Shown piece after piece: positions 30,141 to 39,038 of a DNA stretch of 64,000 bases. Numbering within the stretch: the first letter of the stretch is position 1; every line of letters starts with the position of its first letter. The notes under the pieces are model-generated. The model worked only from the letters and a program-made list of their open reading frames with translations. It ran no database searches and was not told where the DNA came from. The position numbers and the translations under genes are program-made. The stretch spans positions 3,355,001-3,419,000 of the forward strand of contig NC_015573.1 in assembly GCF_000214705.1 (NCBI RefSeq). Direction: 5' to 3'. Source of the stretch: Desulfofundulus kuznetsovii DSM 6115. Lineage in GTDB: Bacteria > Bacillota > Desulfotomaculia > Desulfotomaculales > Desulfovirgulaceae.

Positions 30141-31824
30141 GCGGCAGTTCGGCTAACTGCTCGTACAACACCACGCGATCTTTGCCTGCTTTTTTGGCCC
30201 CGTAAAGTGCCTGGTCGGCCCGTTGCACCAGCGTGGTTACATCCACCGCATCCCGGGGGCAGGCCGCTACCCCCAGGCTGATCCGCACCTGCCGGGGCAT
30301 GCCCTCTACCGCAAAATGATGTTCCCGCACCAGCCGCCTCAGCTCCCCGGCCAGGGCACCGGCCCGGGCGGCATCACAGCCGGGCAGGAGGATGGCAAAT
30401 TCTTCCCCACCGTACCGGCAAACCACCCCCGCCTCACCCACGGCATCCCGCAGGAGCCTGGCCAGTTCCACCAGCACTGCATCCCCGGCCACGTGCCCGA
30501 AGCGGTCGTTGATCAGCTTGAAATTATCCACATCCAGCATGATCAGCGCCAGGGGCAGACCGGCATCCCGGGTGCGCCGGTACTCGACATCGGCCCGGTA
30601 AGTGAAATAACGGTGATTGTAAATGCCCGTCAGGCCGTCGGTATTGGCGCTTTCCGCCAGACGCTTCATTAAAATGGTGTTGGCAATGGCCACCGCCACC
30701 TGGCCGCAAATGACGGAGATGGTGTGCAGGTGGTTTTCATTAAAGGCAAAGGGGCGTTTATCCCCGATGACCAGAGCACCCACCGTCCTTGTGTCGGCCA
30801 AAAGGGGAATAACCATTAAAGAACGCAGCACCTGGAACAATCCCGGTTCCTGCCGAACCCGGGGATCTTCCCGCACATCGTGAATAATTTCCGGCTCACC
30901 GTTTTCTATGACCCAGCCGATAAAACCCTCCCCCGAAAAAACCACGCTCTTACATAATTTTTCCCTGAAAGGACCGGCAGCCGCCCGGGCCTTAAAATAC
31001 CGCTTTTCCTCAGACCACAGGTAAATTACCCCGCTGTGATAAGATACCACCCGGCGGGTCTCCTTGAGCACCAGATCCAGTATTTCCTGCACATCAAGCC
31101 TCTGGCTCAATCCCCGGGCCACATGGTAGAGGGCCAGCAATTCCCTGTTGGTCAGCTCCATATGCACGTACAACCGCAAGACAAACTGTACCACCAGAAC
31201 GGGCAGGAAAAGGAGAACAACACCGGACAACCCTGCTTCGCGGTATAAAAAGGCCATGAGCAACCCTATGGGGATGCTGAACAGGCAGGTAAACCCGTCC
31301 CAGCGCAGGGCATCCCACCAGGAAAGCAGGGGGTAAAGGGATCTCCTGGGGGCAACGTACAAAGAGACCAGCAGGTGATTCACCAGAAAGTAGGTCCCCG
31401 AAAAGGCAAGGAGGCCGGCGGCCAGTTCCACCGTAAGCCGGTTGCCGGCCGCACCGGCAACCCGGAGAAAAACGTAGTTTCCGGCCATCACCGCCAGCAC
31501 ATGCTGGGCGGCATTGAAAAAAACGGTCCGCAGGGGATTGCCCCGGGGCAAAAACCCCTGGCTGATCAGGGTGGCCAGGGCCCCGGTCCAGGCAGCTGCC
31601 GGCGCATCGAAAAGGATAAAGGTAGCCAGAACCAGAGCAAAACCCCCCGACAGCTGGCCGTGGGGAAAGTTGACCGCCAGCCACTCGGCGGCCACCCCCA
31701 GGACGATGAAAGCCAGAAAATGCCTGCCGTAATCCAGGTCCAGAAAAGAAAAAAGGCGCGCCAGGCCCCACGCACCCAGGCCGATGACCAGCCAGGTGTA
31801 GGCAACGTGGGTAATGCGACGCAT
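30136..31824 (-). CDS. Membrane-bound diguanylate cyclase (membrane domain-GAF-GGDEF)
   Basis: 562 residues from ATG 31824; a TTG three codons upstream is an alternative. The N-terminal ~200 residues form about seven or eight membrane helices of unknown sensor type. A GAF domain follows (about 225-385, IGWVIENGEPEIIHDVREDP), then a GGDEF domain with active-site RYGGEEFAILL and the Mg-binding DVDNFKLINDRFGH. It should make cyclic di-GMP. An RxxD inhibitory site is not evident at the usual position. Monocistronic-looking. Confidence 0.93.
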   Translation of the reverse strand: MRRITHVAYTWLVIGLGAWGLARLFSFLDLDYGRHFLAFIVLGVAAEWLAVNFPHGQLSGGFALVLATFILFDAPAAAWTGALATLISQGFLPRGNPLRTVFFNAAQHVLAVMAGNYVFLRVAGAAGNRLTVELAAGLLAFSGTYFLVNHLLVSLYVAPRRSLYPLLSWWDALRWDGFTCLFSIPIGLLMAFLYREAGLSGVVLLFLPVLVVQFVLRLYVHMELTNRELLALYHVARGLSQRLDVQEILDLVLKETRRVVSYHSGVIYLWSEEKRYFKARAAAGPFREKLCKSVVFSGEGFIGWVIENGEPEIIHDVREDPRVRQEPGLFQVLRSLMVIPLLADTRTVGALVIGDKRPFAFNENHLHTISVICGQVAVAIANTILMKRLAESANTDGLTGIYNHRYFTYRADVEYRRTRDAGLPLALIMLDVDNFKLINDRFGHVAGDAVLVELARLLRDAVGEAGVVCRYGGEEFAILLPGCDAARAGALAGELRRLVREHHFAVEGMPRQVRISLGVAACPRDAVDVTTLVQRADQALYGAKKAGKDRVVLYEQLAELPR

Positions 31825-31892
31825 GCCCTTCAAAATTCCTCACCTCAAGGGTTTATTTCGACAAAAAGGATCGATTACCTCCTTATCGTTCT

Positions 31893-32381
31893 TCAGGCCG
31901 CCAGGCCCATCTGCCGCAGAACGGGTGTGCGTAAAAGGCTCCGGCCCTGCAACCCCCGGGCATCGTAATACCAGGTGGGTCTTTTCCCACCAACCAGGCC
32001 GTTCCGGGGCTCTCCCGGCAGGCGCACCAGCATGGCCGAAAGGGCTGTCTTTTCCTCACCGCTGGTTTCCCTCGCCCGCAGGGCGCTGAAGCCCAGTCTG
32101 CGGCCAAGGATGCGGGCAATGTCAAAGGTATCGTCGCAACTGTGCTCATCCACCACCACGGCCATTTCCACCCGGGGCAACAAAAGTTCACACCCAAGGG
32201 CCAGACGGCGCAAAAAACCTTCGCAGGCCTGATCCTGGTTGCTCAGGAGCAACACCAGTTTTCCCCGGCTCTGCCCGGCATAACGGCGGTAAACCAGAAC
32301 CAGACGGCACACCTTCACCACTACCAGAACGAGCCACACCAGCCAGAGCGCCAGGAGAAACTGCACCAGCAAGTCAATCAC
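31893..32381 (-). CDS. Hypothetical membrane-anchored protein
   Basis: 162 residues if started at GTG 32381; the frame stays open to TTG 32459 at the edge of repeat A2. One N-terminal membrane helix (LLVQFLLALWLVWLVLVVVK) is followed by a soluble region with KLVLLLSNQDQACEGFLRRL and MAVVVDEHSCDDTFDIARIL. The latter vaguely resembles the nucleotide-binding half of a glycosyltransferase-2 fold but lacks a DxD-containing rest. I do not recognise a family. It lies upstream of the diguanylate cyclase in the same direction. Confidence 0.65.
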   Translation of the reverse strand: MIDLLVQFLLALWLVWLVLVVVKVCRLVLVYRRYAGQSRGKLVLLLSNQDQACEGFLRRLALGCELLLPRVEMAVVVDEHSCDDTFDIARILGRRLGFSALRARETSGEEKTALSAMLVRLPGEPRNGLVGGKRPTWYYDARGLQGRSLLRTPVLRQMGLAA

Positions 32382-32460
32382 CCCCGTATTCGCCCCTGCT
32401 CCACCATATGCAGGACCGCGAACGGGGGTGAAAGGATTACCCGGCGTTTTAAATGTCAAT

Positions 32461-32755
32461 ATTCAGTGAACCCGGTTAGATGCGGCGCTGTCCCCGCTCA
32501 CTCCGGTGCTCCGCGCCGACAGCACCGCGGCTCGCTTCGGGCCGGCTCTGGCTCTCTGCGGATTGCCCGCCACTAATCATTCTTCGTTGTTACCCCTTGA
32601 AACAATATGTCTTAAAAGGTCATCTTCCGGATAGTTCATCATGCGTCCTCGAGAGCCGAGCCGGCAACCTCGCTTCACCGGGTGCTGTTACCGGCGCTTC
32701 GCAAGTCGTTCGCTCCGGACAGCGCCGCATCCTCTTCATAACGGTTTTACTGAAT
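32461..32755. repeat. Family A long-palindrome repeat, copy A2
   Basis: Terminal inverted ATTCAGTGAACCCGGTT ... AACGGTTTTACTGAAT; inner ATGCGGCGCTGTCC/GGACAGCGCCGCAT. The core is nearly identical to copy A3, in inverted orientation, while A1 and A4 have different cores. It fills the gap between metK and the gene at 31893-32381. Confidence 0.92.
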
Positions 32756-32796
32756 ACTTTTAAATTGCTTAACTCAATGTCTATGTGTCTGGTCTC

Positions 32797-33987
32797 CTAC
32801 GCTCCCGCTTCCTTGCGCAAGATCTCGGCCTTGTCGGTGCGCTCCCAGGGGAGGTCGATGTCGGTGCGGCCGAAGTGGCCGTAGGCGGCAGTACGGCGGT
32901 AGATGGGCCGGCGCAAATCCAGAGCTTTGATGATTCCGGCCGGGCGCAGGTCAAAATGTTCCCGGATCAGTTTGACCAGAAGGTCATCACCGACCCTGCC
33001 GGTACCGAAGGTATCCACCATTATGGACACCGGACGGGCCACACCGATGGCGTAGGCCAGCTGCACCTCGCACTTATCGGCCAGCCCGGCGGCTACGATG
33101 TTCTTGGCCACATAGCGGGCGGCATAGCTGGCGGAACGGTCCACCTTGGTGGGGTCCTTTCCGGAAAAGCATCCGCCGCCATGCCGGGCCATACCGCCGT
33201 AGGTATCCACAATAATTTTGCGCCCGGTCAGACCAGTATCCCCCTGGGGACCGCCAATGACAAAACGGCCGGTGGGGTTAATGAAGTAACGGGTGGTGGA
33301 GTTGAGCAGTTCCGGCGGTATGATCGGCCTGACAACCTTTTCGATCAGGTCTTCCCGGATCTGGTCCAGGGGCACACGGGGATGATGCTGGGCCGAAATG
33401 ACCACCGTATCAATGCGCACCGGCCGGTCGTCTTCATATTCCACCGTCACCTGCACCTTGCCGTCCGGGCGCAGGTAGGGCAGTTCCCGGGTCTTCCTGA
33501 CCGTGGCCAGCCGGCGGGCCAGCCGGTGGGCCAGGGCAATGGGAAGGGGCATGAACTCTTTTGTTTCATTGGTGGCAAAGCCAAACATCATGCCCTGGTC
33601 CCCCGCACCAATGGCTTCAATTTCCGAATCGGTCATCTCCCCGGAGCGGGCCTCCAGGGCCCTATCCACGCCCATGGCAATATCCGGCGATTGCTCGTCA
33701 ATGGAAGTGACCACCGCACAGGTGTCGCAGTCAAAGCCGTATTTGGCCCGGGTATAGCCAATCTCCCGCACCGTTTCCCGGGCAATGCGGGGGATGTCTA
33801 CATAACATTTGGTGGTAATCTCGCCGGCCACGAGAATCAAACCGGTGGTGACCAGCGTTTCGCAGGCCACCCGGGCGTCCGGGTCCCGGGCAATAATCTC
33901 ATCCAGAATGGCATCGGAAATCTGATCGGCCACCTTATCCGGGTGGCCTTCGGTAACTGATTCTGAAGTAAACAGCCTCCTGGCCAT
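32797..33987 (-). CDS. metK: S-adenosylmethionine synthetase
   Basis: 396 residues from ATG 33987 (GGAGGTGGG ribosome site). It makes SAM from methionine and ATP. Signatures: [32 protein letters not shown] and [17 protein letters not shown] (P-loop-like). Normal length. A housekeeping gene, monocistronic. No SAM riboswitch was recognised in the 33988-34060 region. Confidence 0.98.
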   Translation of the reverse strand: MARRLFTSESVTEGHPDKVADQISDAILDEIIARDPDARVACETLVTTGLILVAGEITTKCYVDIPRIARETVREIGYTRAKYGFDCDTCAVVTSIDEQSPDIAMGVDRALEARSGEMTDSEIEAIGAGDQGMMFGFATNETKEFMPLPIALAHRLARRLATVRKTRELPYLRPDGKVQVTVEYEDDRPVRIDTVVISAQHHPRVPLDQIREDLIEKVVRPIIPPELLNSTTRYFINPTGRFVIGGPQGDTGLTGRKIIVDTYGGMARHGGGCFSGKDPTKVDRSASYAARYVAKNIVAAGLADKCEVQLAYAIGVARPVSIMVDTFGTGRVGDDLLVKLIREHFDLRPAGIIKALDLRRPIYRRTAAYGHFGRTDIDLPWERTDKAEILRKEAGA

Positions 33988-34178
33988 GACAACCCACCTC
34001 CATGTCCTGCGGGCAAAAACTGCCACGACTATTCTAGCAAATAGCCCGAATAGTGTCAAATTAAATCAACATCAATCTTGAAAATCGGCAACAGCACGGG
34101 CCAACCATATTCTGGCATACAGCAAGTACCAAAAATAGAACTGCTCCAAAATTAGACATGAACTGACAAATTCTGGCC

Positions 34179-34207
34179 TTGACGGTACCCCCTGCCCGGG
34201 GTATAAT
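34179..34207 (+). promoter_or_regulatory. Promoter of the DUF1659/DUF2922/YvrJ unit
   Basis: TTGACG (34179-34184), 17-bp spacer, TATAAT (34202-34207), an excellent sigma-A promoter. A perfect 12-bp palindrome GAACACGTGTTC sits at 34221-34232, around +8 to +19, well placed for a repressor. Confidence 0.8.
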
Positions 34208-34261
34208 AAAACCACAAGACGAACACGTGTTCGGTCAAAGCTCAAGGAGGTGTTTCAAGTT

Positions 34262-34486
34262 ATGGCAGTGAGCAGGGTTCCCAGCACCACGGTCCTGCGG
34301 CTGGTGCTGCAAACCGGCGTTGATGGGGAGGGCAACCCGGTCTACCGCAACAAAAACCTGAACAACGTGCGCCCCGATGCCGCCGACCAGGATCTCTTTG
34401 ATGTAGCCCAGGCCCTGGCCGGCCTGCAGGAATACCCCCTGGCCGGCGTGAACCGGATTGACAGCGCCCGCCTGGTACAGGTGTAA
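34262..34486 (+). CDS. DUF1659 family protein
   Basis: 74 residues from ATG 34262 (AAGGAGGTG ribosome site). The sequence (STTVLRLVLQTGVDGEGNPV, YRNKNLNNVRPDAADQDLFD) matches the DUF1659 pattern: two strands then an acidic helix. These small proteins recur in Firmicutes together with DUF2922 and YvrJ proteins; their function is unknown. The strong promoter and ribosome site suggest abundant expression. A hairpin at 34503-34534 follows. Confidence 0.88.
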   Translation: MAVSRVPSTTVLRLVLQTGVDGEGNPVYRNKNLNNVRPDAADQDLFDVAQALAGLQEYPLAGVNRIDSARLVQV

Positions 34487-34502
34487 TGATTGGCGCATAG
34501 GG

Positions 34503-34534
34503 AGGCGGGGCCGGTTTGGATACAGGCCCCGCCT
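34503..34534 (+). terminator. Hairpin after the DUF1659 gene
   Basis: AGGCGGGGCC/GGCCCCGCCT stem with a 12-nt loop. There is no T-tract behind it, so it may stabilise the 3' end or only partly terminate. Confidence 0.5.
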
Positions 34535-34602
34535 GTTGATCCCCCCTGTCGATTAGAAAGCAGGTTCCCCTGGCACGGCTAAAAGCCGGCCCAAACGTAA
34601 AT

Positions 34603-34981
34603 ATTCAGTAAAACCGTTATGAAGAGGATGCGGCGCTGTCTGGAGCGAACGACTTGCGAAGCGCCGGTAACAGCACCCGGTGAAGCGAGGCTGCCGGCTC
34701 GGCTCTCGAGGACGCATGATGAACTACCCGGAAGAAGACCTTTTAAGACATACTGTTTCAAGAGGTAACAACGAAGAATGATTAGTAGCGGGCAATCCGC
34801 AGAGAGCCAGAGCCGGCCCGAAGCGAGTATGGCAGCGGCAGCGATTGTTTTAGGTAAGGCAAGCTTTTTCCGATGCCGCTGCGGCGAGAATTGTTTGCTT
34901 ATGCGATAGATACTTTTTCTGTCGGCGCGGAGCACCGGAGTGAGCGGGGGACAGCGCCACATCTAACCAGGTTCACTGAAT
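34603..34981. repeat. Family A long-palindrome repeat, copy A3, enlarged
   Basis: Reverse orientation relative to A2, with the same ends (ATTCAGTAAAACCGTT ... GGTTCACTGAAT) and extended terminal inversion CGTAAATATTCAGT/ACTGAATATTTACG. About 92 bp (34828-34919) replace the expected CCGCGGTGC segment. That insert has its own AGCGGCA/TGCCGCT-type arms. It separates the DUF1659 and DUF2922 genes. Confidence 0.9.
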
Positions 34982-35014
34982 ATTTACGCCAAAACAACAA
35001 GGAGGTGCATTTTT

Positions 35015-35248
35015 ATGGCTGTCACCACCACCCAGACCCTGCGCATGGTTTTTAAAAATCAAAGCGGCTCCAACTTCACCATCAGCCTGGACAACCCCCG
35101 GGATAACGTTACCGCCGCCGAAATTGAAGCCGTAATGGACCTGATCATCAGCAGGAACGTCTTTCTCACCGGCGGCGGCGCCCTGGTATCCAAGCAGGAT
35201 GTGCAGATCGTCGACCGCACCACCAACGACCTGTACGACCCGGCCTAA
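35015..35248 (+). CDS. DUF2922 family protein
   Basis: 77 residues from ATG 35015 (AAGGAGGTG ribosome site). TLRMVFKNQSGSNFTISLDN and NVTAAEIEAVMDLIISRNVF are typical of DUF2922, a partner of DUF1659. Function unknown. The ribosome site sequence is almost identical to that of the DUF1659 gene, implying balanced translation. Repeat A3 lies between the two. Confidence 0.88.
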   Translation: MAVTTTQTLRMVFKNQSGSNFTISLDNPRDNVTAAEIEAVMDLIISRNVFLTGGGALVSKQDVQIVDRTTNDLYDPA

Positions 35249-35266
35249 ACCATCCCCTTCAACATC

Positions 35267-35296
35267 CCGGCCCCCGGCAACACTGCCGGGGGCCGG
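35267..35296 (+). terminator. Hairpin after the DUF2922 gene
   Basis: CCGGCCCCCGGCA-ACAC-TGCCGGGGGCCGG, a very stable perfect stem. No T-tract on the plus strand. Confidence 0.6.
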
Positions 35297-35326
35297 CCTC
35301 CCCGAGCCACAAACTTTGGAAGACGT

Positions 35327-35410
35327 AAGAAGGGATTCCAAGGTTGGTATTCGGCTTTAGCCGAATGCCTTCTTAATCCCACTTCTCACCTCTCACTTCT
35401 CACTTCTCAT
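35327..35410. repeat. Core-hairpin module with heptad array
   Basis: AAGAAGG...CCTTCTT encloses ATTCGGC-TTTA-GCCGAAT (35349-35366), followed by CACTTCTCACCTCTCACTTC-type heptads. It resembles the central modules of repeats B2 (20742-20762) and B3 (37967-37987). Confidence 0.75.
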
Positions 35411-35428
35411 ATCCGGAGGTGCTGCCTT

Positions 35429-35575
35429 GTGGAAACCATTTTGCAGGCAGTAGGCAACCTGGGTTTTCCCATTGTGGTCACCGCCTATCTGCTGGTGCGT
35501 ATTGAAACCAAGCTGGAGAACCTGGCCGCCAGCATCGCCGGGCTTGCCCAGGCGGTGAACGCCCTGCGGAAGTAG
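35429..35575 (+). CDS. YvrJ family small protein
   Basis: 48 residues from GTG 35429 (CGGAGGTG ribosome site). ETILQAVGNLGFPIVVTAYL then VRIETKLENLAASIAGLAQA: a short hydrophobic helix followed by an amphipathic coiled-coil-like helix, as in YvrJ proteins. It is the third member of the DUF1659/DUF2922/YvrJ set. It is likely membrane-associated; function unknown. Confidence 0.85.
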   Translation: METILQAVGNLGFPIVVTAYLLVRIETKLENLAASIAGLAQAVNALRK

Positions 35576-35628
35576 CAACCCCGGCCGGAAAACTAGAACC
35601 ACTCACTTTTACCGCCAGCACTTCGCAA

Positions 35629-36021
35629 TTAAGATTCCACCCCGTACAGATCAAAGCCAAACTGAATGAAATGGCGATCAAAAGCAAAAGCACTGCTTAT
35701 TCCCAGGCGTTCCATGACCGCAAAGGTGGTAGCGTCGGTAAAAGAAAAAGATTTATCAGAATAGGTAAAGATAATTTCTCTGGCCCTATTTTCATCCTCT
35801 TCATTAACCCGTTCCACCGGCCAGCACAATCCTTTCAACCAGGCCCGGGCTATTTCCGGGCTTAACCTGCTGACAAGCAGCGCATGACATTCAGCAACAA
35901 TAAAATTTGTAATTACCACCGCTACACTTTTTGTGCTCAGTTCTTTCAAAATGGAAACGGCCTGCTGGTGCATGTTGTCCGACCTGTCAAGCAGGGCGTA
36001 TATGGCGCTTGTATCCACCAT
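35629..36021 (-). CDS. PIN-domain toxin (VapC-like)
   Basis: 130 residues from ATG 36021, which overlaps the antitoxin stop as TAATG. PIN ribonuclease fold with acidic residues in MVDTSAIYALLD, AECHALL (Glu) and SFTDATTFAVMERL (Asp), and the ending FAFDRHFIQFGF. It is expected to cleave RNA (often tRNA) when freed from its antitoxin. Convergent to the YvrJ gene. Confidence 0.9.
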   Translation of the reverse strand: MVDTSAIYALLDRSDNMHQQAVSILKELSTKSVAVVITNFIVAECHALLVSRLSPEIARAWLKGLCWPVERVNEEDENRAREIIFTYSDKSFSFTDATTFAVMERLGISSAFAFDRHFIQFGFDLYGVES

Positions 36022-36293
36022 TATTCTTTCCACCGCTTAATTTCTCCTTCGGCAAGATAGGAATCGTGGTTTACGGAAATATCCTTTTCCCCGCTTTCCC
36101 CCACGCCAACGAGCCGCCAGATGGGGTCTTCGGCACTCAATGGCCGGACCGGTTCAATCTTTTTCATGCGTATCTCATTGTCCTCCAGATAGACCTGCAG
36201 GTAATCACCTTCGCGAATATTTAGCTTTTTTCTGATCGAGACTGGAATTGTCAACTGCCCTTTGGCGGTAACACGCATTACTTCACAACTCAT
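36021..36293 (-). CDS. AbrB/MazE-type antitoxin
   Basis: 90 residues from ATG 36293 (GGGGGAA upstream). The SpoVT/AbrB swapped-hairpin DNA-binding domain is at the N-terminus (MRVTAKGQLTIPVSIRKKLN, REGDYLQVYLEDNEIRMKK). The C-terminal tail (VNHDSYLAEGEIKRWKE) should wrap the PIN toxin. First gene of the two-gene unit and probable autorepressor; a TATACT -10-like box lies just upstream at about 36340. Confidence 0.88.
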   Translation of the reverse strand: MSCEVMRVTAKGQLTIPVSIRKKLNIREGDYLQVYLEDNEIRMKKIEPVRPLSAEDPIWRLVGVGESGEKDISVNHDSYLAEGEIKRWKE

Positions 36294-36364
36294 AATAGAA
36301 TTCCCCCATTGTGGTTTGATTTTCTTACTATAAGTATACCACAGTTTCGTGCCGGAATTAAGCA

Positions 36365-36390
36365 AAGCCGGGCTAAAGATTGCCCGGCTT
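36365..36390 (-). terminator. Hairpin after the phosphohexomutase gene
   Basis: AAGCCGGGC/GCCCGGCTT with an 8-nt loop. It is placed between the mutase and the toxin-antitoxin promoter. Confidence 0.6.
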
Positions 36391-36480
36391 GCCTCCCATA
36401 ATGCTTATATTAGCAACCAGCTTGCGCCACTTGCTGTTAGCTTCCTTATAGGTTTGCCTTCCATAATGCTTATATTAGCA
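36389..36480. repeat. Pair of 27-bp direct repeats
   Basis: TTGCCTCCCATAATGCTTAT plus ATTAGCA at 36389-36415 recurs with one mismatch at 36454-36480. The 38-bp segment between them contains an unrelated TTAGCTTCCTTATAG stretch. Purpose unknown; possibly a duplicated binding site downstream of the mutase gene. Confidence 0.75.
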
Positions 36481-36486
36481 GCCCTC

Positions 36487-37905
36487 CTACAGCCCCAGCA
36501 TGCTCCGCGCGGCCTGCTGGAGACGGCGCAGTTCATCTTCAGTATTGGCCTCCACGTAAATACGGAAAAGGGGTTCTGTGCCCGAAGCCCGCACCAGCAC
36601 CCAGGCGCTGTTTTCCAGCACCAGCTTGATCCCATCCACGGCGATGCGCCGCTCCACCTTCAAGCCGCCAATTTCCGGAGGATAAAGGTCCTTTAACACA
36701 CCCAGGACCCTTTTCTTTTCTTCCGCCGACGTATGAATGTCCAGCCGCTCGCTGTACAGGCGGCCAAAACGGGACCAAACCTCGTAGGCCAGGCCGGTCA
36801 GGCTTTTGCCGTGGGCGGCCACCATTTCCGCCGCCAGAAGCCCGGCCAGGATGCCGTCTTTTTCCGGAATGTGCCCGCGAATGGACAACCCGCCGCTTTC
36901 TTCCCCCCCTAAAAGACAGTTCTTCTCCAGCAGGTGCTGGCCGATGTACTTGAAGCCAACGGGTGTCTCGTAAACTTCTTGATTAAAAGCACGGGCCAGG
37001 CGGTCCAGCAAATGGGTGGTGGCCACGGTGCGGGCCACCGGCCCCCGTTCACCCCGGGTCTGGAGCAGGTGGTAGTACAGCAGGGGCAGGAACAGGTTGG
37101 GTGCGATATAGGTGCCGTCCCGGTCGATGATGCCGAAGCGGTCGGCATCACCGTCCAGGGCCAGGCCCAGATGGGCCTCACGCTCCAGGACCAGGGAGCG
37201 CAGCTCTCCCAGGGACTTACCGGTCGGCTCGGGGAGACTGCCGCCGAAAAGGGGATCCCGCCGGTTATGAATTGCTTCCACCTCGATCCCCTCACCGGCC
37301 AGAATATCTTCCAGGTAACCGATACCCGCCCCGTACATGGGATCCACGATAATCCTTAAACGGGCCTTTCTAATGGCGTCAAGATCAATGAGCTTTGTGA
37401 TGTGCTGGAAGTAAGCAGGCCGGGGGTCGATCTTTTGAGCAGCATCCCCGGAAGGTTCAGCCGGCCCGCCTTCGTGTTCCCCGGTTGCCTGCAGGCGGTG
37501 AATATTATCTTCAATCTCCCGGGTAATGTGGGGCAGGGCCGGCCCGGCATATTCCGGGATAAACTTAAAACCGTTATATTCGGGCGGGTTGTGACTGGCC
37601 GTCAGCATTACGGCCCCCCCGGCCCGGTGTTCCTTGATGGCAAAGGCGGTAACGGGGGTGGGAGTGGCCCTTCCGGTAAGATAGACGGGAATACCCCGTC
37701 CGGTGAAGACGCCGGCTACGGTGGCGGCCAGTTGTTCCGACAGGAAACGGTTGTCGTAACCGACCACCACCCCTTGTCCAGCCAGATGGTGGGCTTCAAG
37801 GTAATCGGCCACCGCCCGGGTCACCAGGGCCACATTATCAAAGGTGAAATCCCGGGCCAAAATGCCCCGCCAGCCGTCGGTACCGAAAGAAATTCTGGTT
37901 GCCAA
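36487..37905 (-). CDS. Phosphoglucomutase/phosphomannomutase family enzyme
   Basis: 472 residues from TTG 37905 (GGGGGG, 7-nt spacing). Alpha-D-phosphohexomutase with phospho-serine Ser104 in TASHNPPEYNG, metal site LDGDADRFGII, sugar loop GGEESGGLSIRGHIPEKDG and C-terminal phosphate site VRASGTEPLFRIYVEA. It interconverts hexose 1- and 6-phosphates, feeding the GalU, epimerase and wall-polymer genes nearby. Substrate preference cannot be read from the sequence. Confidence 0.94.
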   Translation of the reverse strand: MATRISFGTDGWRGILARDFTFDNVALVTRAVADYLEAHHLAGQGVVVGYDNRFLSEQLAATVAGVFTGRGIPVYLTGRATPTPVTAFAIKEHRAGGAVMLTASHNPPEYNGFKFIPEYAGPALPHITREIEDNIHRLQATGEHEGGPAEPSGDAAQKIDPRPAYFQHITKLIDLDAIRKARLRIIVDPMYGAGIGYLEDILAGEGIEVEAIHNRRDPLFGGSLPEPTGKSLGELRSLVLEREAHLGLALDGDADRFGIIDRDGTYIAPNLFLPLLYYHLLQTRGERGPVARTVATTHLLDRLARAFNQEVYETPVGFKYIGQHLLEKNCLLGGEESGGLSIRGHIPEKDGILAGLLAAEMVAAHGKSLTGLAYEVWSRFGRLYSERLDIHTSAEEKKRVLGVLKDLYPPEIGGLKVERRIAVDGIKLVLENSAWVLVRASGTEPLFRIYVEANTEDELRRLQQAARSMLGL

Positions 37906-37924
37906 GTCAAGTCCCCCCTTTAAT

Positions 37925-38290
37925 TCGGACGTTGGAAGTCAGATGTCAGAGGCCGGAACTGCTGCAGGAATTGGCTGCGCGAATTCCTCCCTCTTTTCCG
38001 ACTTCCAGCTTCCGGCCTCTAACCTCCATTCCCGGCATCCATGCCCTCAGCCCCGCCTCCGCCCCCGGTCTCGCTAAGTTTGCCCAGCACTCAACAGACT
38101 TCGAATGATGAGCGCTGAGATGAGCGCTAAATACAATCGCTTTCCCGGCACTCAACAGACTTCAAATGACGAGCGGCTAAACATAATGTCTTTCAGGTCT
38201 GTTGATTGCTGGGTTGAGTGCTGGCTCGATGTCGCTCGCTCCGTACAAAACGGCGGCCATTTTCACCCTCAGTTTGCGGCGCTGAATGCG
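37925..38290. repeat. Family B repeat, copy B3
   Basis: It contains the heptad/core-hairpin module (GGAATTGGC-TGC-GCGAATTCC, 37967-37987), the B arm CCCCGCCTCCGCCCCCGGTC TCGCTAAGTTTG, and a 25-bp direct repeat GCACTCAACAGACTTC... at 38087 and 38148 with an inverted partner GTCTGTTGATTGCTGGGTTG near 38195. The right flank CAAAACGGCGGCCATTTTCA is shared with B2. It occupies the whole gap between the mutase and the DUF421 gene. Confidence 0.85.
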
Positions 38291-38300
38291 TCATGGGTGT

Positions 38301-39038
38301 CTACTGGGGCATTTTGCCGGGAAGTTTGTCGGTAATATCGGTGACATGCTGCATGGTGTCTTCTTTTCTGTCCACATACAATTTGCCTTCCGCGTCCAGG
38401 CTGGCGTACATGACATCCTTGACCGATTTGATGCCCTGCTTTTCCAGCTCCCGGTAGAGCCAGTCCTCGGTGAGGTTGTTTTGCTTCAGGTTTTGCTGGA
38501 TTACTACACCGTCCACAATCAACTCCGAAGGAATGCCCTGATATTTGGTAGGTATCTGCATATCGCTGGGAGTAAGAGGTTGCTTGTGGCTTTTCAACAG
38601 CACGCTCAGCCCCCCGTTGGGTTCGGCCACGGCAAACTCCACATCGGCAATATTGAACACATTTTTTTCCCTCAGCTGCATCATGAGGTCATCCACATTG
38701 TAAATTAACTTTTTCATGTTATTTTCCAGGATTTTACCGTTATGAATGACCACAGTGGGTTCGCCTTCAATTAACTTGCGCAGGGGGCGGTATTTTAAAG
38801 AGGCATACTCCGAAATAACCGTCAAAAGGCCAAAAAGCAGCAGGCCGAAGGCATAGTACCAGCCGTTTTCCTTTAAATCCGTAACCATGGCCGCAGCTAT
38901 AGAGCCGATTACAATGGCATTGACAAAGTCTGCGACCGTAAGCTGGCCCACCTGGGTTTTACCCACCACCCGGGTGATCACCAGCACCCCCAGAAAGGCC
39001 CCGATACCCCGGATGAGAATTTGTAAATAAGGATTCAT
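38301..39038 (-). CDS. DUF421 family membrane protein (YetF-like)
   Basis: 245 residues. Three N-terminal membrane helices (to about residue 80) are followed by the cytoplasmic DUF421 domain (RPLRKLIEGEPTVVIHNGKI, NMKKLIYNVDDLMMQLREKN, FNIADVEFAVAEPNGGLSVL). Bacillus relatives YetF/YdfS/YrbG are spore or stationary-phase membrane proteins of unknown role. It stands alone with repeat B3 downstream. Confidence 0.88.
   Translation of the reverse strand: MNPYLQILIRGIGAFLGVLVITRVVGKTQVGQLTVADFVNAIVIGSIAAAMVTDLKENGWYYAFGLLLFGLLTVISEYASLKYRPLRKLIEGEPTVVIHNGKILENNMKKLIYNVDDLMMQLREKNVFNIADVEFAVAEPNGGLSVLLKSHKQPLTPSDMQIPTKYQGIPSELIVDGVVIQQNLKQNNLTEDWLYRELEKQGIKSVKDVMYASLDAEGKLYVDRKEDTMQHVTDITDKLPGKMPQ

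Noticed and set aside
32785-33960. 391-codon plus-strand open frame opposite metK
   Set aside because: metK is unmistakable on the other strand; the frame is a GC-driven shadow.
33988-34178. SAM riboswitch upstream of metK
   Set aside because: No S-box-like stem set or terminator could be recognised.
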